DNA of 64,000 bases from Undibacterium sp. 5I1 (GCF_034314085.1 NZ_JAVIWI010000001.1:4402001-4466000), one strand, 5' to 3'. Counted from the stretch's first letter, positions 44,590 to 54,864 are shown. Program-made: numbers and translations. The notes: generated from the sequence alone by a model not told the origin.

Positions 44590-45549
44590 ATGCCAAAAAT
44601 TGATATTGCGCTTGCTTCTTATAACGGAAAAAAATATATTTCCGATCAAATCGCTTCGATTTTGGCTAATGAAATTATGCTTAAGGATTTTTCCTTGGGT
44701 GACATTATTATCTCCGACAATATGTCAACAGATAGCACAGCGGCTATTGTCTCTGAGATCGCCCGGCAACATCCAAATGTAAGATTGCTTATCAATCAAG
44801 AGCGCGGTGTTATTAGTAATTTTAATCATGCAATCAAGAATTCGACCGCAGATTACATTATGTTGTCAGACCAAGACGATATTTGGTTTAGCAACAAAAT
44901 ACATAGAACAATTGAAAAATTGCTTGAGGTCGAGAGCGAAGGAGATCGATCAAGTCCTGCTTTAGTATTCACTGATCTGACCGTCACTGATAGTCAGTTA
45001 AACACAATCAGCACATCTTTTTTTCAGTCTCAAAAAATCAAACCAGATGGCTACAAAGCGGCTAAGAATATATTTTTTTCTAATGTTGCTCCAGGATGCA
45101 CGATGGCGTTTAACCGACAGCTTGTAGAGTTGGCGTTGCCTGTGCCTGAGCAGGCAGTAATGCATGATTGGTGGTTGATTTTGGTAGCGAGCACTTTTGG
45201 CAAAGTGTCGCATATCAGCGATCCGACGATCTTCTATCGTCAACACGAAAACAATCAAGTTGGAGCGAAAAAGAGAAGATATCGAGATTTACTATTTTCC
45301 CCAAGGGTAAAGTATGCCCTTGCCAAAAACAGTCTTAACAACGCAGCGAAGCAAGCCGCAAGTTTCAAATACCGGTTTGGCTCAATACCAAAACACAGTA
45401 TCGAGGCGATTGATTTTTTGGTTGAGTTTGGTGGTATGTCAAAGCTAAGACGATTAGCTGGGCTTAAAACAAAAAAAATTGAAAACCGAACTTTTCTCGG
45501 CACTGTCATTTTGTATTTATTAGCACTGACAATGCCGACTATAAAGTAA
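44590..45549 (+). CDS. Family 2 glycosyltransferase (rhamnosyltransferase-like)
   Basis: 319 residues. IDIALASYNGKKYISDQI, IISDNMSTDST, the DXD-type SDQDDIWF and CTMAFNRQLVELALP are typical of GT2 transferases of the WbbL/WsaF-like group that often add rhamnose. HDWWLILVAS is a further hallmark of this group. A hydrophobic C-terminal segment (TVILYLLALTMP) may anchor it to the membrane. Downstream of wzx and facing the convergent rml genes, it probably builds the same repeat unit. Confidence 0.85.
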   Translation: MPKIDIALASYNGKKYISDQIASILANEIMLKDFSLGDIIISDNMSTDSTAAIVSEIARQHPNVRLLINQERGVISNFNHAIKNSTADYIMLSDQDDIWFSNKIHRTIEKLLEVESEGDRSSPALVFTDLTVTDSQLNTISTSFFQSQKIKPDGYKAAKNIFFSNVAPGCTMAFNRQLVELALPVPEQAVMHDWWLILVASTFGKVSHISDPTIFYRQHENNQVGAKKRRYRDLLFSPRVKYALAKNSLNNAAKQAASFKYRFGSIPKHSIEAIDFLVEFGGMSKLRRLAGLKTKKIENRTFLGTVILYLLALTMPTIK

Positions 45550-45585
45550 ACTGAGTAAATATTCAGGACGTCAAATTCTGCGCGT

Positions 45586-46508
45586 CTAATTGTTATGAGG
45601 CTCTAGGCAAGCCGCCAGTGCATCTTGCCAAGCTGGTGGCAGTATGCCCAATTCATCCCTTAATTTATCACTTGATAAAATAGAGTTAAGCGGGCGTTTG
45701 GCTGGTGTTGGATAGTCTGTTGAAGGTATGCCCAATACAACCGGAGCATTTTTTTCAGCAATCTCTTAGCATCTGCTTGTCGCATGATCTCTTGAGCAAA
45801 ACCACACCAGTTTGTAGTGCCATCTGAAGTAAAATTATATGTCCCTCCATGCTCCTTCCACCAATCCTGAGACCTGCCGGCAATTTGCCATTGACTGACA
45901 ATATCCGTAGTCGCTTGAGCAATCCAGCCAGCCCACGTTGGCGCACCCCATTGATCACTGACGATTTTTAATTCTTCCCGTTCATTTGCTAAACGCAACA
46001 TCGTGAGCAAGAAATTTTTACCGAACGTGGAGTAGACCCAGCTGGTACGCAAAATCAGATGATTGCAATTGCTGGCAATGATTGCTTGTTCGCCCGCAAG
46101 TTTGGTCTTGCCATAAACATTGATAGGCGCTGTCTGATCTTCCTCTGTATAGGCAATTAGACTGCCGTCTTCTGCATGCTTGCTTCCGTCAAATACATAA
46201 TCAGTCGAATAGTGAATCAGCGCTCCACCTATTTTTTTGATTTCCTCTGCCATGATGCCCGGAATGTCACCATTAATCGTCTGCGCGAGATTAGCTTCAG
46301 CTTCTGCCTTATCCACCGCCGTATAGGCAGCAGGATTAATGATTAAATCAGGCTTAATATCTCGTATCAGTTGACGAACTTGATCTGGATTACTTAAATC
46401 CATTTGAGCCCGTTGCGGGGCAATGAGTTCAGTTTGATGCAAGTGTTGCAGAGTACTTAGTAAAGCATTTCCAACCTGGCCAGTGCTACCTGTCAGTAAA
46501 ATTCTCAT
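45586..46508 (-). pseudogene. rfbD: dTDP-4-dehydrorhamnose reductase, frameshifted at an A7 tract
   Basis: The N-terminal 250 residues are a normal RmlD: LLTGSTGQVGNALL, NPAAYTAVDKAEAE, DYVFDG, YGKTKLAGEQ (Tyr-x3-Lys), RTSWVY. After ADAKRLLKK the frame runs into unrelated residues and stops at 45660. Shifting by one base at the seven-A run (T7 at 45749-45755 on the plus strand) restores NAPVVLGIPSTDYPTPAKRP and a normal RmlD end, to a stop at 45586-45588. So one base is missing, a true mutation, slippage or sequencing error. It would catalyse the last step of dTDP-L-rhamnose synthesis. Start overlaps the rfbC stop (ATGA). Confidence 0.88.
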
Positions 46509-47050
46509 TCAAATACCTCTGCATCTGCGAGCAGTTTACCTATTTGATCTTTAGCAGACATCACTGGCTCGTTCTCTAATGGCCATTGAATACCAATTGC
46601 AGGATCATTCCATTGCAAGCAGCGTTCATGCTCTGGCGCCCAATAATCGCTTGTTTTGTAAAGAAATTCCGCTTTGTCGCTGGTTACTAAAAAACCATGA
46701 GCAAAGCCTGGAGGTATCCATAGTTGACGCTGATTAGAGGCTGATAAGCTAACGCCAGTCCATTGTCCAAAGCGCAGCGAGCTTTTACGTAAATCAACAG
46801 CAACATCAAAGACTTCGCCAGAGATGACCCGTACTAATTTGCCTTGAGCTTGCTGGATTTGATAGTGCATACCACGCAGTACGTTTTTTGCCGACATGGA
46901 GTGATTATCTTGTACGAAATTTGTTTCTACGCCAGTGAGTTCTGCAAATTTTTTGGCATTAAAGCTTTCGTAAAAAAAGCCGCGATCATCGCCAAACACG
47001 CGTGGCTCAATGATCATTACTTCAGGCAAATTAGTTGGGGTAACTTTCAT
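46505..47050 (-). CDS. rfbC: dTDP-4-dehydrorhamnose 3,5-epimerase
   Basis: 181 residues, the normal RmlC length. EPRVFGDDRGFFYESFN, the catalytic His in QDNHSMSAKNVLRGMHYQ, DVAVDLRKSS, and the conserved Tyr/Trp-rich DYWAPEHER segment are present. A cytoplasmic cupin enzyme that epimerises C3 and C5 of the 4-keto sugar in dTDP-rhamnose synthesis. The stop codon overlaps the rfbD start by four bases. A 25-base gap follows rfbA. Confidence 0.95.
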   Translation of the reverse strand: MKVTPTNLPEVMIIEPRVFGDDRGFFYESFNAKKFAELTGVETNFVQDNHSMSAKNVLRGMHYQIQQAQGKLVRVISGEVFDVAVDLRKSSLRFGQWTGVSLSASNQRQLWIPPGFAHGFLVTSDKAEFLYKTSDYWAPEHERCLQWNDPAIGIQWPLENEPVMSAKDQIGKLLADAEVFE

Positions 47051-47075
47051 AATCTCTTCTTAAGTTGAAATGTAT

Positions 47076-47972
47076 TTAGTATGCTTTGTTATTGAGTAGT
47101 TGAAGAAGATAGCGACCATATTCATTCTTTTTAAGTGGCTGGGCCAACTTTTCTAATTGAGCATCGTCAATATAACCCCGACGGAAAGCAATTTCTTCAG
47201 GGCAAGCGACTTTAAGGCCCTGACGTTTTTCTATCGTCGAAATAAATTGACCTGCTTCTAACAGGGACTCATGCGTACCAGTATCTAGCCATGCCATGCC
47301 GCGTCCCATCAATTCTACTTTGAGCTGCGCTTGCTTTAAGTAAACATTATTGACATCGGTGATTTCTAGTTCGCCTCGGTGTGATGGTTGTATATTGCTT
47401 GCGATATCCACCACCTGTGTATCGTAGAAATATAGCCCGGTAACAGCGTAGTTAGATTTCGGCTTTTCTGGCTTTTCTTCTATGCTGATGGCTTGCCGAT
47501 GTTGATCAAAATCGACTACGCCATAACGTTCCGGATCATGAACGTGGTAAGCAAAAACCGTCGCGCCATTGTGATTGCTATCGGCTTGTTTTAGCTGAGT
47601 TTCAAAATCATGGCCGTAATAAATATTGTCACCAAGGATGAGTGCGGATGGCGAGTTGCCGACAAATTCTTTGCCAATAATAAATGCTTGGGCCAATCCG
47701 TCGGGACTGGGTTGAATCGCGTATTGCAAGCTGATGCCCCATTGCGATCCGTCTCCCAATAACTCCTGGAAGCGCGGTGTATCTTGTGGCGTGGAGATAA
47801 TCAAAATATCTTTAATACCCGCTAACATGAGAGTGGTCAGCGGATAGTAAATCATCGGTTTGTCGTACACAGGCAATAATTGCTTGGAGACCGCTTGGGT
47901 TACTGGATAAAGCCTAGTCCCTGAACCACCAGCCAGAATAATCCCTTTACGTTTAGTCATAGTTGAGCTCAT
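47076..47972 (-). CDS. rfbA: Glucose-1-phosphate thymidylyltransferase
   Basis: 298 residues, RmlA type. [20 protein letters not shown] is the nucleotidyltransferase signature; [30 protein letters not shown] and [21 protein letters not shown] line the active site. It makes dTDP-glucose from glucose 1-phosphate and dTTP, probably fed by the phosphomutase at 37253. The start overlaps the end of rfbB (ATGA); MTKRKGI at 47960 is an alternative start. Confidence 0.95.
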   Translation of the reverse strand: MSSTMTKRKGIILAGGSGTRLYPVTQAVSKQLLPVYDKPMIYYPLTTLMLAGIKDILIISTPQDTPRFQELLGDGSQWGISLQYAIQPSPDGLAQAFIIGKEFVGNSPSALILGDNIYYGHDFETQLKQADSNHNGATVFAYHVHDPERYGVVDFDQHRQAISIEEKPEKPKSNYAVTGLYFYDTQVVDIASNIQPSHRGELEITDVNNVYLKQAQLKVELMGRGMAWLDTGTHESLLEAGQFISTIEKRQGLKVACPEEIAFRRGYIDDAQLEKLAQPLKKNEYGRYLLQLLNNKAY

Positions 47973-49042
47973 GCGACCACCTCTTTGTCATTTTTATATT
48001 GCAAATCAACCCATTTTAAATACTCGCCTGACTGTACTTGGTTGACCCATTCGTCATTGGCTAAATACCATTCCACCGTTTTACGTAAACCCGTTTCAAA
48101 GGTTTCTGCTGGCTTCCAGCCCAGCTCTTTTTCTATCTTGCGCGCATCAATCGCGTAACGACGATCATGGCCAGGTCTGTCTTTGACGTGTTTGATCTGA
48201 TCACGATAACTGCCATTGGCTTTTGGTTGCAATTGATCCAGTAAATCGCACAAGGTATGAACGACACTTAAATTGCTTTGTTCATTCCAGCCGCCAACGT
48301 TGTATGTTTCGCCCAGACGACCATCGGCCAATACGCGACGGATCGCTGCACAATGGTCGGTAACGTAGAGCCAGTCACGCACTTGCTGGCCGTCGCCATA
48401 CACAGGCAGGTCTTTACCCGCACGGGCGTTGGTAATAATTAACGGGATGAGCTTCTCGGGGAAGTGATAAGCGCCGTAGTTGTTAGAGCAATTAGTAGTC
48501 AGCGTAGGCAAACCGTAAGTGTGATGATAAGCGCGTACTAAATGGTCTGACGCTGCTTTAGATGCCGAGTAGGGGCTATTGGGCGCGTAAGCAGTAGTTT
48601 CAGAGAACGGCGGATCTTCTGCACTTAAAGTGCCATAGACCTCATCGGTGGATACATGCAAAAAGCGGAAAGCAGCTTTTTCTGGTACTGCTAAATTTTG
48701 CCAATATGCACGAGTAGCTTCTAACAGACTGAAGGTGCCATTAATATTCGTTGTGACGAAAGCAGCAGGTCCGAGAATAGAGCGATCGACATGACTTTCT
48801 GCAGCAAAATGCAAAATAGCTCTTGGCTTATATTTTTCTAAAAGTGCCGTTAAAGTGGCACCATCATTAATATCACCCTGTACAAACAAGTGACGAGCAT
48901 CTTGCCGCAAGTCCTTAAGATTGTTGAGATTGCCTGCGTAAGTCAATTTGTCGTAATTGATTACCGGCTCATCATGTTGCTTTAGCCAATCGAGTACAAA
49001 ATTGGCACCAATAAACCCCGCTCCGCCTGTTACTAAAATCAT
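47969..49042 (-). CDS. rfbB: dTDP-glucose 4,6-dehydratase
   Basis: 357 residues from ATG 49042, chosen because AAGGA lies seven bases upstream. The frame also extends to a TTG at 49060, which would place that site inside the gene. [15 protein letters not shown] binds [21 protein letters not shown], the Tyr-x3-Lys in [12 protein letters not shown] and [17 protein letters not shown] are the RmlB signatures. First gene of the rfbBACD operon. Confidence 0.95.
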   Translation of the reverse strand: MILVTGGAGFIGANFVLDWLKQHDEPVINYDKLTYAGNLNNLKDLRQDARHLFVQGDINDGATLTALLEKYKPRAILHFAAESHVDRSILGPAAFVTTNINGTFSLLEATRAYWQNLAVPEKAAFRFLHVSTDEVYGTLSAEDPPFSETTAYAPNSPYSASKAASDHLVRAYHHTYGLPTLTTNCSNNYGAYHFPEKLIPLIITNARAGKDLPVYGDGQQVRDWLYVTDHCAAIRRVLADGRLGETYNVGGWNEQSNLSVVHTLCDLLDQLQPKANGSYRDQIKHVKDRPGHDRRYAIDARKIEKELGWKPAETFETGLRKTVEWYLANDEWVNQVQSGEYLKWVDLQYKNDKEVVA

Positions 49043-49060
49043 GCTTGTATCCTTTTCCAA

Positions 49061-49583
49061 AAACCATGATTTTACGCGACTCGCTATCTATTTCGTAGTG
49101 CTAAGAATAATTTACATTTCAGTGAAATTAAATTATGGACTTTAAAGTTACTATTTGAGGCCAAATAGAGCAGTTTTATCGTCTGATAATACATTCTAAG
49201 AAGTTGATGCTAAAAACTCTATGTTTGCCTTGATTTAATATCAGGGCGAGAGAGGGGGCGTAAATGATGTTTTAGATAAGAACTATACAAAATCGCCCTA
49301 ACTGGGCTGTGGCGGCTATTTGTGCTAAACCTTGTACTAAAGTACCGACTTTATTGTAAGGTATCGCGGGGAAATTTGTGTTAATTCTAAGGTAAGGATT
49401 AAATATACCCACTGTAAGTATATTTAAATCGCCAAATGAATATATGGGGAATGTGATGGTTTTTGGATGGATTATAGGGAGTATATGATTTGACAGTACT
49501 GAATTAGTATATAACCCAAATAATAGTGATGGAAACGCAGATCTACATTCCTATGTTGAATTCATGCAGTGACCAGCCTCCGG
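49061..49583. other. Intergenic stretch upstream of rfbB
   Basis: No gene. It holds repeat copy E (49402-49488). The remaining sequence is AT-rich and probably includes the rfbB promoter, but no confident -35/-10 pair was chosen. Confidence 0.4.
49402..49488. repeat. Dispersed MITE-like repeat, family 1, copy E (diverged)
   Basis: About 87 bp, ends AATATACCCACTG and TAGGGAGTATAT. The left half (GTAAGTATATTTAAATCGCC) aligns with copies A and B. The middle is diverged and carries an extra TATGGGGAA. Confidence 0.6.
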
Positions 49584-49673
49584 TCAAATCACATTAGTTT
49601 GTGAAGTGCAAATCCAAGCAACTATCACTAATGCGTAAGCAAAAACGATAATGGAAGCGATGGAGAGTTTCAT
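49584..49673 (-). CDS. 29-residue single-pass membrane peptide
   Basis: ATG at 49671-49673 preceded by a strong GAGGG eight bases upstream. The product starts MKLSIASIIVFAYALVIVAW and ends ICTSQTNVI, one transmembrane helix with almost nothing else. The longer frame upstream (to 49913) has no ribosome-binding site and poor composition. Small membrane peptides of this kind often bind larger membrane complexes. No family is recognised. Confidence 0.5.
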   Translation of the reverse strand: MKLSIASIIVFAYALVIVAWICTSQTNVI

Positions 49674-49887
49674 GGTTATTTCCCTCAGATATAAAATGCG
49701 ATACTTAAACGACATCGTAGAAAGTAATATTTTTTGCAATTGTCTATCGAATTCATAATAGGAGATGTTGCTGATTTTTTCAGCAACAAATTGTGTGGAA
49801 ATTGTAACGAAATATATTTCAATATTAACTTTTTGGCAGCATAAACTGATGGCGATCGGGCTCCGCTTAAAAAGTTCGCTAATACCC

Positions 49888-49915
49888 CTTGAAATGACAT
49901 GGATACCCCCCAAAT
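49888..49915 (+). promoter_or_regulatory. Sigma-32 (heat-shock) promoter of grpE
   Basis: CTTGAAA (49888-49894), a 13-base spacer, CCCCAAAT (49908-49915). Compared with the sigma-32 consensus CTTGAAA / CCCCATnT, this has a perfect -35 and one mismatch in -10. It lies 36 bases before the grpE start. Confidence 0.8.
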
Positions 49916-49950
49916 CAATTGTCTATCTGTAATTGATTTGGAGATGAGCA

Positions 49951-50496
49951 ATGCAAGAGCAAGAAAAACCGTCAGAAGTGACTAATCCTGAAGAAGCCGC
50001 TGTGTCAGAAATCCCTCAAGACGCACCAGCAGGACAAGAGTCAGTAGTTGATACCTTGGCTCAATTAGAAGCAAAAGTATCGGAGTTGCAAGATGCGTTT
50101 ATGCGCGCAAAAGCAGAGGGCGAAAATATTCGTCGTCGTGCCCAAGAGGATATTGCGAAGGCGCATAAATTTGCGATTGAGAGCTTTGCTGAGGCAATGG
50201 TGCCAGTCAAAGATAGCTTGGAAATGGCGCTCAAAATTGAAACTCCTTCAATTGATTCATTAAAAGAAGGCGTGGAAATGACGTTGAAGCAATTAAGCTC
50301 CGCGTTTGAGAAAAACCGCCTGCTTGAGATTAGCCCTGTAACTGGTGACAAGTTAGACCCAAACAAGCATCAAGCAATCTCTATGGTTCTAGCTGAGCAA
50401 GACGCTAACACCGTCGTTACAGTGTTACAAAAAGGCTATACGATCGCAGATCGGTTATTGCGCCCAGCTCTGGTTACGGTCGCACAAGCTAAATAA
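49951..50496 (+). CDS. grpE: Nucleotide exchange factor GrpE
   Basis: 181 residues. An acidic, flexible N-terminus, a long coiled coil (~34-90; [20 protein letters not shown], then NIRRRAQED) and a C-terminal beta domain ([31 protein letters not shown]). It releases ADP from DnaK. GGAG lies eight bases before the ATG. First gene of a grpE-dnaK-dnaJ cluster. Confidence 0.95.
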   Translation: MQEQEKPSEVTNPEEAAVSEIPQDAPAGQESVVDTLAQLEAKVSELQDAFMRAKAEGENIRRRAQEDIAKAHKFAIESFAEAMVPVKDSLEMALKIETPSIDSLKEGVEMTLKQLSSAFEKNRLLEISPVTGDKLDPNKHQAISMVLAEQDANTVVTVLQKGYTIADRLLRPALVTVAQAK

Positions 50497-50507
50497 GAAA
50501 AATAAGT

Positions 50508-50544
50508 AAAAACCCCTAAAAAATGCTTGAAATTAGGGTTTTTT
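50508..50544 (+). terminator. Rho-independent terminator after grpE
   Basis: Stem AAAAACCCCTAA / TTAGGGTTTTTT with one bulged C and a 13-base loop, ending in a run of T. The loop and right arm overlap the dnaK sigma-32 promoter. Confidence 0.8.
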
Positions 50545-50553
50545 GCCCGATAT
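50526..50553 (+). promoter_or_regulatory. Sigma-32 promoter of dnaK, nested in the grpE terminator
   Basis: CTTGAAA (50526-50532), 13-base spacer, CCCGATAT (50546-50553): perfect -35 and one mismatch to the sigma-32 -10. The spacing is the same as in the grpE promoter. It gives dnaK its own heat-shock start. Confidence 0.75.
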
Positions 50554-50638
50554 CCAAACCAATAGAGCGAAAATGCCGATGTAAAACTGAGGTATAGAGC
50601 TCAAAAATAGTGAATAAATAAACTCAAAGGGAAATATC

Positions 50639-52591
50639 ATGGGAAAAATGATCGGTATTGATTTAGGAACAACTAATTCCTGCGTGGCCATTATGGAAAA
50701 CGGCCAGCCAAAAGTAATCGAAAATGCAGAAGGTGCGCGTACTACACCGTCCATTATTGCTTACCAAGAAGATGGCGAAATTTTAGTCGGCGCATCCGCT
50801 AAACGTCAGGCTGTGACCAACCCGGTCAACACTTTGTACGCCGTTAAACGTTTGATTGGCCGTAAGTTTGAAGAAAAAGAAGTTCAAAAAGATATCGGTC
50901 TGATGCCTTACTCCATTTCTAAAGCAGACAATGGCGATGCATGGGTTAGCGTACGTGACAAAAAATTAGCGCCACCGCAAATCTCCGCAGAAGTTTTGCG
51001 TAAGATGAAAAAAACGGCTGAGGATTACCTCGGTGAAGAAGTGACAGAAGCCGTCATCACTGTGCCTGCTTACTTTAATGATGCACAACGTCAGGCAACT
51101 AAAGACGCTGGCCGTATCGCTGGTCTGGACGTAAAACGCATCATCAATGAACCAACTGCCGCTGCATTAGCATTTGGCTTGGATAAAATTGAAAAAGGCG
51201 ATCGCAAGATTGCAGTCTACGATTTGGGTGGCGGTACCTTTGACGTTTCCATCATTGAAATCGCTGATGTCGATGGCGAAAAGCAATTCGAAGTATTGTC
51301 TACTAATGGTGATACTTTCCTCGGCGGTGAAGATTTTGATCAACGCATCATTGATTACATCATTGAAGAATTCAAAAAAATCAATGGCCTCGATCTGAAA
51401 AAAGACCCAATCGCATTGCAACGTATTAAGGCATCTGCAGAACGCGCCAAGATTGAATTATCCAGCGCGCAGCAAACAGAGATCAATGAGCCGTATATTG
51501 CGATGGCAAATGGCGCACCGGTGCATTTGAACTTGAAAATCACTCGCGCCAAATTAGAAGCCCTAGTTGAAGAATTGATCAAAAAAACGATAGAGCCTTG
51601 CCGTATCGCGATCAAAGATGCAGGCGTTAAAACCAGCGACATCGATGACATCATCTTGGTCGGTGGTATGACACGTATGCCTAAAGTACAAGAACTGGTG
51701 AAAGAATTCTTTGGTAAAGAGCCACGCAAAGACGTTAATCCAGATGAGGCAGTTGCCGTCGGTGCAGCGATCCAGGGTGCGGTATTGTCTGGCGAGCGTA
51801 AAGATCTGTTGTTGCTGGATGTAACACCTTTATCCTTGGGTATCGAAACTCTGGGTGGTGTAATGACCAAGATGATTCAAAAGAACACAACGATCCCGAC
51901 TAAGTTCAGCCAAGTGTTCTCGACAGCGGATGACAATCAACCAGCGGTGACGATCAAAGTGTTCCAAGGTGAGCGTGAGATTGCCGCCGGTAATAAAGGT
52001 TTGGGCGAATTCAATCTGGAAGGTATTCCACCATCATCACGTGGCACGCCACAAATTGAAGTAACTTTTGATATCGATGCCAATGGTATTTTGCATGTAG
52101 GTGCGAAAGATAAAGCAACTGGCAAAGAAAACAAAATCACTATTAAAGCAAACTCCGGTTTGACGGAAGATGAAATCCAGAAGATGGTGAAAGATGCTGA
52201 GCTGAACGCTGACGAAGACAAAAAAGTCAAAGAATTGGCTGAGTCTCGTAATCAAGGCGACGCCTTAGTTCATTCAACCAAAAAAGCTTTGAGTGAGCAT
52301 GGCGATAAGCTGGATGCAGGCGATAAAGAAAAAATCGAGGCTGCAATCAAAGATTTGGAAGAAATTCTGAAAACTGGCGATAAAGCTGAGATTGATACCA
52401 AGATTGGTGCTTTATCTACTGCATCGCAGAAGCTGGGCGAAAAAGTCTATGCCGATATGCAAGCTCAACAGGCTGCTGCCGGTGGTGCGGCGGCAGGCGG
52501 TTCTTCTTCTAACGCTGGCGCATCCGATGCCCACGCTAAAGATGATGATGTCGTTGATGCTGACTTTAAAGAAGTTAAAGACGGCAAGTAA
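50639..52591 (+). CDS. dnaK: Molecular chaperone DnaK (Hsp70)
   Basis: 650 residues with the full Hsp70 layout. ATPase domain from [66 protein letters not shown]; interdomain linker [20 protein letters not shown]; substrate-binding domain and a helical lid; a Gly/Ala-rich tail ending with the conserved acidic [15 protein letters not shown] lies eight bases before the ATG. It is the central protein-folding chaperone, working with GrpE and DnaJ encoded beside it. Confidence 0.97.
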   Translation: MGKMIGIDLGTTNSCVAIMENGQPKVIENAEGARTTPSIIAYQEDGEILVGASAKRQAVTNPVNTLYAVKRLIGRKFEEKEVQKDIGLMPYSISKADNGDAWVSVRDKKLAPPQISAEVLRKMKKTAEDYLGEEVTEAVITVPAYFNDAQRQATKDAGRIAGLDVKRIINEPTAAALAFGLDKIEKGDRKIAVYDLGGGTFDVSIIEIADVDGEKQFEVLSTNGDTFLGGEDFDQRIIDYIIEEFKKINGLDLKKDPIALQRIKASAERAKIELSSAQQTEINEPYIAMANGAPVHLNLKITRAKLEALVEELIKKTIEPCRIAIKDAGVKTSDIDDIILVGGMTRMPKVQELVKEFFGKEPRKDVNPDEAVAVGAAIQGAVLSGERKDLLLLDVTPLSLGIETLGGVMTKMIQKNTTIPTKFSQVFSTADDNQPAVTIKVFQGEREIAAGNKGLGEFNLEGIPPSSRGTPQIEVTFDIDANGILHVGAKDKATGKENKITIKANSGLTEDEIQKMVKDAELNADEDKKVKELAESRNQGDALVHSTKKALSEHGDKLDAGDKEKIEAAIKDLEEILKTGDKAEIDTKIGALSTASQKLGEKVYADMQAQQAAAGGAAAGGSSSNAGASDAHAKDDDVVDADFKEVKDGK

Positions 52592-52598
52592 TTAGTCC

Positions 52599-52615
52599 GG
52601 CGGGAGATTCCCGCC
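52599..52615 (+). other. Short strong hairpin after dnaK
   Basis: GGCGGGA / TCCCGCC with a 3-base loop, directly after the stop codon and before the main terminator. It may protect the dnaK message from 3' degradation. Confidence 0.5.
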
Positions 52616-52621
52616 ATGACT

Positions 52622-52666
52622 CGCCGGGCAGTTAATCGTGTTGACGATTTCCTGCTCGGCGTTTTT
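52622..52666 (+). terminator. Terminator between dnaK and dnaJ
   Basis: Outer stem CGCCGGGCAG / CTGCTCGGCG (one G-U pair), extended by an inner AATCGT / ACGATT stem, followed by TTTTT. It probably lowers dnaJ relative to dnaK, as in many bacteria. Confidence 0.8.
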
Positions 52667-52701
52667 GCTTAATTCGCTGATATAAAACAAGGTGCAAAGA
52701 G

Positions 52702-53823
52702 ATGGCGAAGCGTGATTTTTACGAAATTCTGGGCGTCGCAAAGAACGCGACAGAAGACGAAATCAAAAAGGCTTATCGTAAATTAGCGATGAAGTATCAT
52801 CCAGATCGCAATCCGGATAGTAAAACCTCAGAAGAGAAGTTCAAAGAGGGTAAAGAAGCATATGAGATGCTGTCTGACCCGCAAAAGCGTGATGCATATG
52901 ACCGTTACGGACATGCCGGCGTCGATCCGAATATGGGGGGCGGCGGAGGTGGCGGTGGTGCTGGTTTTGCAGATGCTTTCGGTGATATTTTTGGTGATAT
53001 TTTTGGTGGTGGTCGTGGTCGTAGCAATGGTCCGCAAGTGTATCGCGGTGCTGACTTGCGTTACAACTTAGAGATTTCATTAGAGCAAGCCGCGAATGGT
53101 TTTGATACCACGATCCGTGTGCCTAGCTGGGATGAGTGCGATACCTGCCATGGTTCTGGTGCTAAGCCGGGTACACAGCCGGTCACATGTACTACCTGCG
53201 GCGGGCATGGACAAGTTCGCATGCAGCAAGGTTTGTTCAGTATTCAGCAAGCTTGTCCTAAGTGTCATGGCACTGGCAAGATGATTCCTGAACCTTGCAC
53301 CACTTGTTCTGGTGTTGGTCGCATCAAGCGCAATAAAACTCTGGAAGTTAAAATCCCAGCAGGTATTGATGATGGTATGCGGATTCGCTCATCAGGCAAT
53401 GGCGAACCTGGCGTCAATGGTGGTCCTCCGGGTGATTTGTATGTGGAAATTCACATCAAACAACATCCGGTGTTCCAGCGTGAGGGAGACGATTTGCATT
53501 GCGAAATGCCGATTTCTTTCGTCAAAGCAGCTTTGGGCGGCGATATTGAAGTGCCAACCCTGAGCGGTAAAGCGTCTTTTACTATTCCTGAAGGCACGCA
53601 GTCTGGCAAGACATTCCGTCTGCGCAGCAAAGGCGTTAAAGGGGTTCGATCAGGTTATGCCGGTGATTTGTTCTGCCATGTTGTGATTGAGACGCCAGTC
53701 AAACTCACAGACAAGCAAAAAGAGTTGCTACGTGATTTTGAACAATTAACTGTCGAGGGCGGAGCGAAGCACAATCCGCAAAGTAAGACTTGGATGGATA
53801 AGGTTAAAAAGTTTTTTGAGTGA
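52702..53823 (+). CDS. dnaJ: Chaperone DnaJ (Hsp40)
   Basis: 373 residues, full-length type I Hsp40. J domain with the HPD motif (KYHPDRNPD, ~31-33), a Gly/Phe-rich linker (~75-105 with a run of glycines), four zinc-binding C-x2-C-x-G-x-G repeats ([32 protein letters not shown]), and the C-terminal substrate-binding region. It stimulates DnaK ATPase and delivers substrates. It follows dnaK by 110 bases. Confidence 0.97.
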   Translation: MAKRDFYEILGVAKNATEDEIKKAYRKLAMKYHPDRNPDSKTSEEKFKEGKEAYEMLSDPQKRDAYDRYGHAGVDPNMGGGGGGGGAGFADAFGDIFGDIFGGGRGRSNGPQVYRGADLRYNLEISLEQAANGFDTTIRVPSWDECDTCHGSGAKPGTQPVTCTTCGGHGQVRMQQGLFSIQQACPKCHGTGKMIPEPCTTCSGVGRIKRNKTLEVKIPAGIDDGMRIRSSGNGEPGVNGGPPGDLYVEIHIKQHPVFQREGDDLHCEMPISFVKAALGGDIEVPTLSGKASFTIPEGTQSGKTFRLRSKGVKGVRSGYAGDLFCHVVIETPVKLTDKQKELLRDFEQLTVEGGAKHNPQSKTWMDKVKKFFE

Positions 53824-54171
53824 GCTTGAATAGCTTTAAATGAAATATCTTTATTTGTTAAAAACAGTTTGTCATCAATGACGATAAGCGCTAACCCCAT
53901 CAAATTATTTTTGATGGGGTTTTTTATTAGCGAAAATAATTAAATCATATCAAATCCTAAACTCCGGCTTGTTCAGGATGAAAGTCTTTGTTTAATAGAT
54001 TGAGTGGTGTGATGGATTTGGTGGAATAAAACCACTTTTCCAGTAATCGGATTCCTTGTGGCGCTGTGGCAACGTATAATAAGATGCTGTTATTAAACAG
54101 TTTTATATTGATTTAGCATAGCCTAAGAAAACGCCCACGCATTTATAAGGGTGAAATTAATGGAGACAAAA
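53824..54171. other. Intergenic region after dnaJ
   Basis: Contains the dnaJ terminator (53893-53925) and then about 245 bases with no gene or repeat recognised. The promoter of the chalcone-isomerase-like gene should lie here. Confidence 0.5.
53893..53925 (+). terminator. Rho-independent terminator after dnaJ
   Basis: Stem AACCCCATCAAA / TTTGATGGGGTT, 5-base loop, then TTTT. Confidence 0.9.
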
Positions 54172-54792
54172 ATGATTTTGAATACAAGTAAGCGCTTGTT
54201 AGCGGGCTTTGCATTGCTTGCCCTAACTAGCATAGCAACACATGCGGCCCCGATGGAAGTGGCTGGTGTCAAATTTGATGACACAGCACATGTTGCCAAC
54301 ACAGATTTAAAGCTCAATGGTGCCGGCATTCGCTACAAAGCGATTTTTAAGGTCTATGCTGCTGCACTCTATTTAAAAGACAAAAAAACTACCGTGCCTG
54401 ACGTGCTTGCCACGACTGGCCCGCGGCGTGTTGCAATCGTCATGTTGCGTGAAGTAAGTAGTGATGAATTTGGTGATGGTTTTATGTCAGGTGTTCAAAA
54501 AAATACTGACAAATCTGAAAAAGTGAAACTGACGACGCAATTTTTGCGCTTGGGCGAATTATTTGCGTCAGTTCCACTATTGAAAAAAGGCGATATCATC
54601 CTGACGGATTGGGTGCCTGGTATCGGCACTATTTTCTATCTCAACGGTAAAAAATTAGGCGAACCCTACCCCGATATTGTTTTTAATAACGCTATATTGC
54701 GTATTTGGTTGGGTGAGAAGCCAGTCGATTCATCGCTAAAAAAAGCGATGTTAGCGCCGGAAGTGACTGAGGATAAAAGTAGTTATCGTTAG
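54172..54792 (+). CDS. Exported chalcone isomerase-like protein
   Basis: 206 residues from ATG 54172, chosen because GGAG lies six bases upstream; GTG 54151 and ATG 54160 are in frame but less likely. Signal peptide at the N-terminus (LLAGFALLALTSIATHA). The body (LKLNGAGIRYKAIFKVYAAA, GPRRVAIVMLREVSSDEFGD, LGEPYPDIVFNNAILRIWLG) fits the bacterial chalcone isomerase-like family. The function in bacteria is unclear; a periplasmic, ligand-binding role is likely. Strong terminator downstream. Confidence 0.8.
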   Translation: MILNTSKRLLAGFALLALTSIATHAAPMEVAGVKFDDTAHVANTDLKLNGAGIRYKAIFKVYAAALYLKDKKTTVPDVLATTGPRRVAIVMLREVSSDEFGDGFMSGVQKNTDKSEKVKLTTQFLRLGELFASVPLLKKGDIILTDWVPGIGTIFYLNGKKLGEPYPDIVFNNAILRIWLGEKPVDSSLKKAMLAPEVTEDKSSYR

Positions 54793-54864
54793 TCTGGTGA
54801 TGCTACATCATTCATGTTTCTAGCCTTGTTTTAAGCTGGTTTTGGATAGATTTACTTATTGTAA

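Noticed and set aside
49674..49913. Upstream extension of the 29-residue peptide to 109 codons
   Set aside because: No ribosome-binding site for the longer form, while a strong one precedes the internal ATG.
50061..50366. 101-codon frame antisense to grpE, and similar ones antisense to dnaK
   Set aside because: The plus-strand genes are certain; the antisense frames are Ser/Phe-rich shadows.
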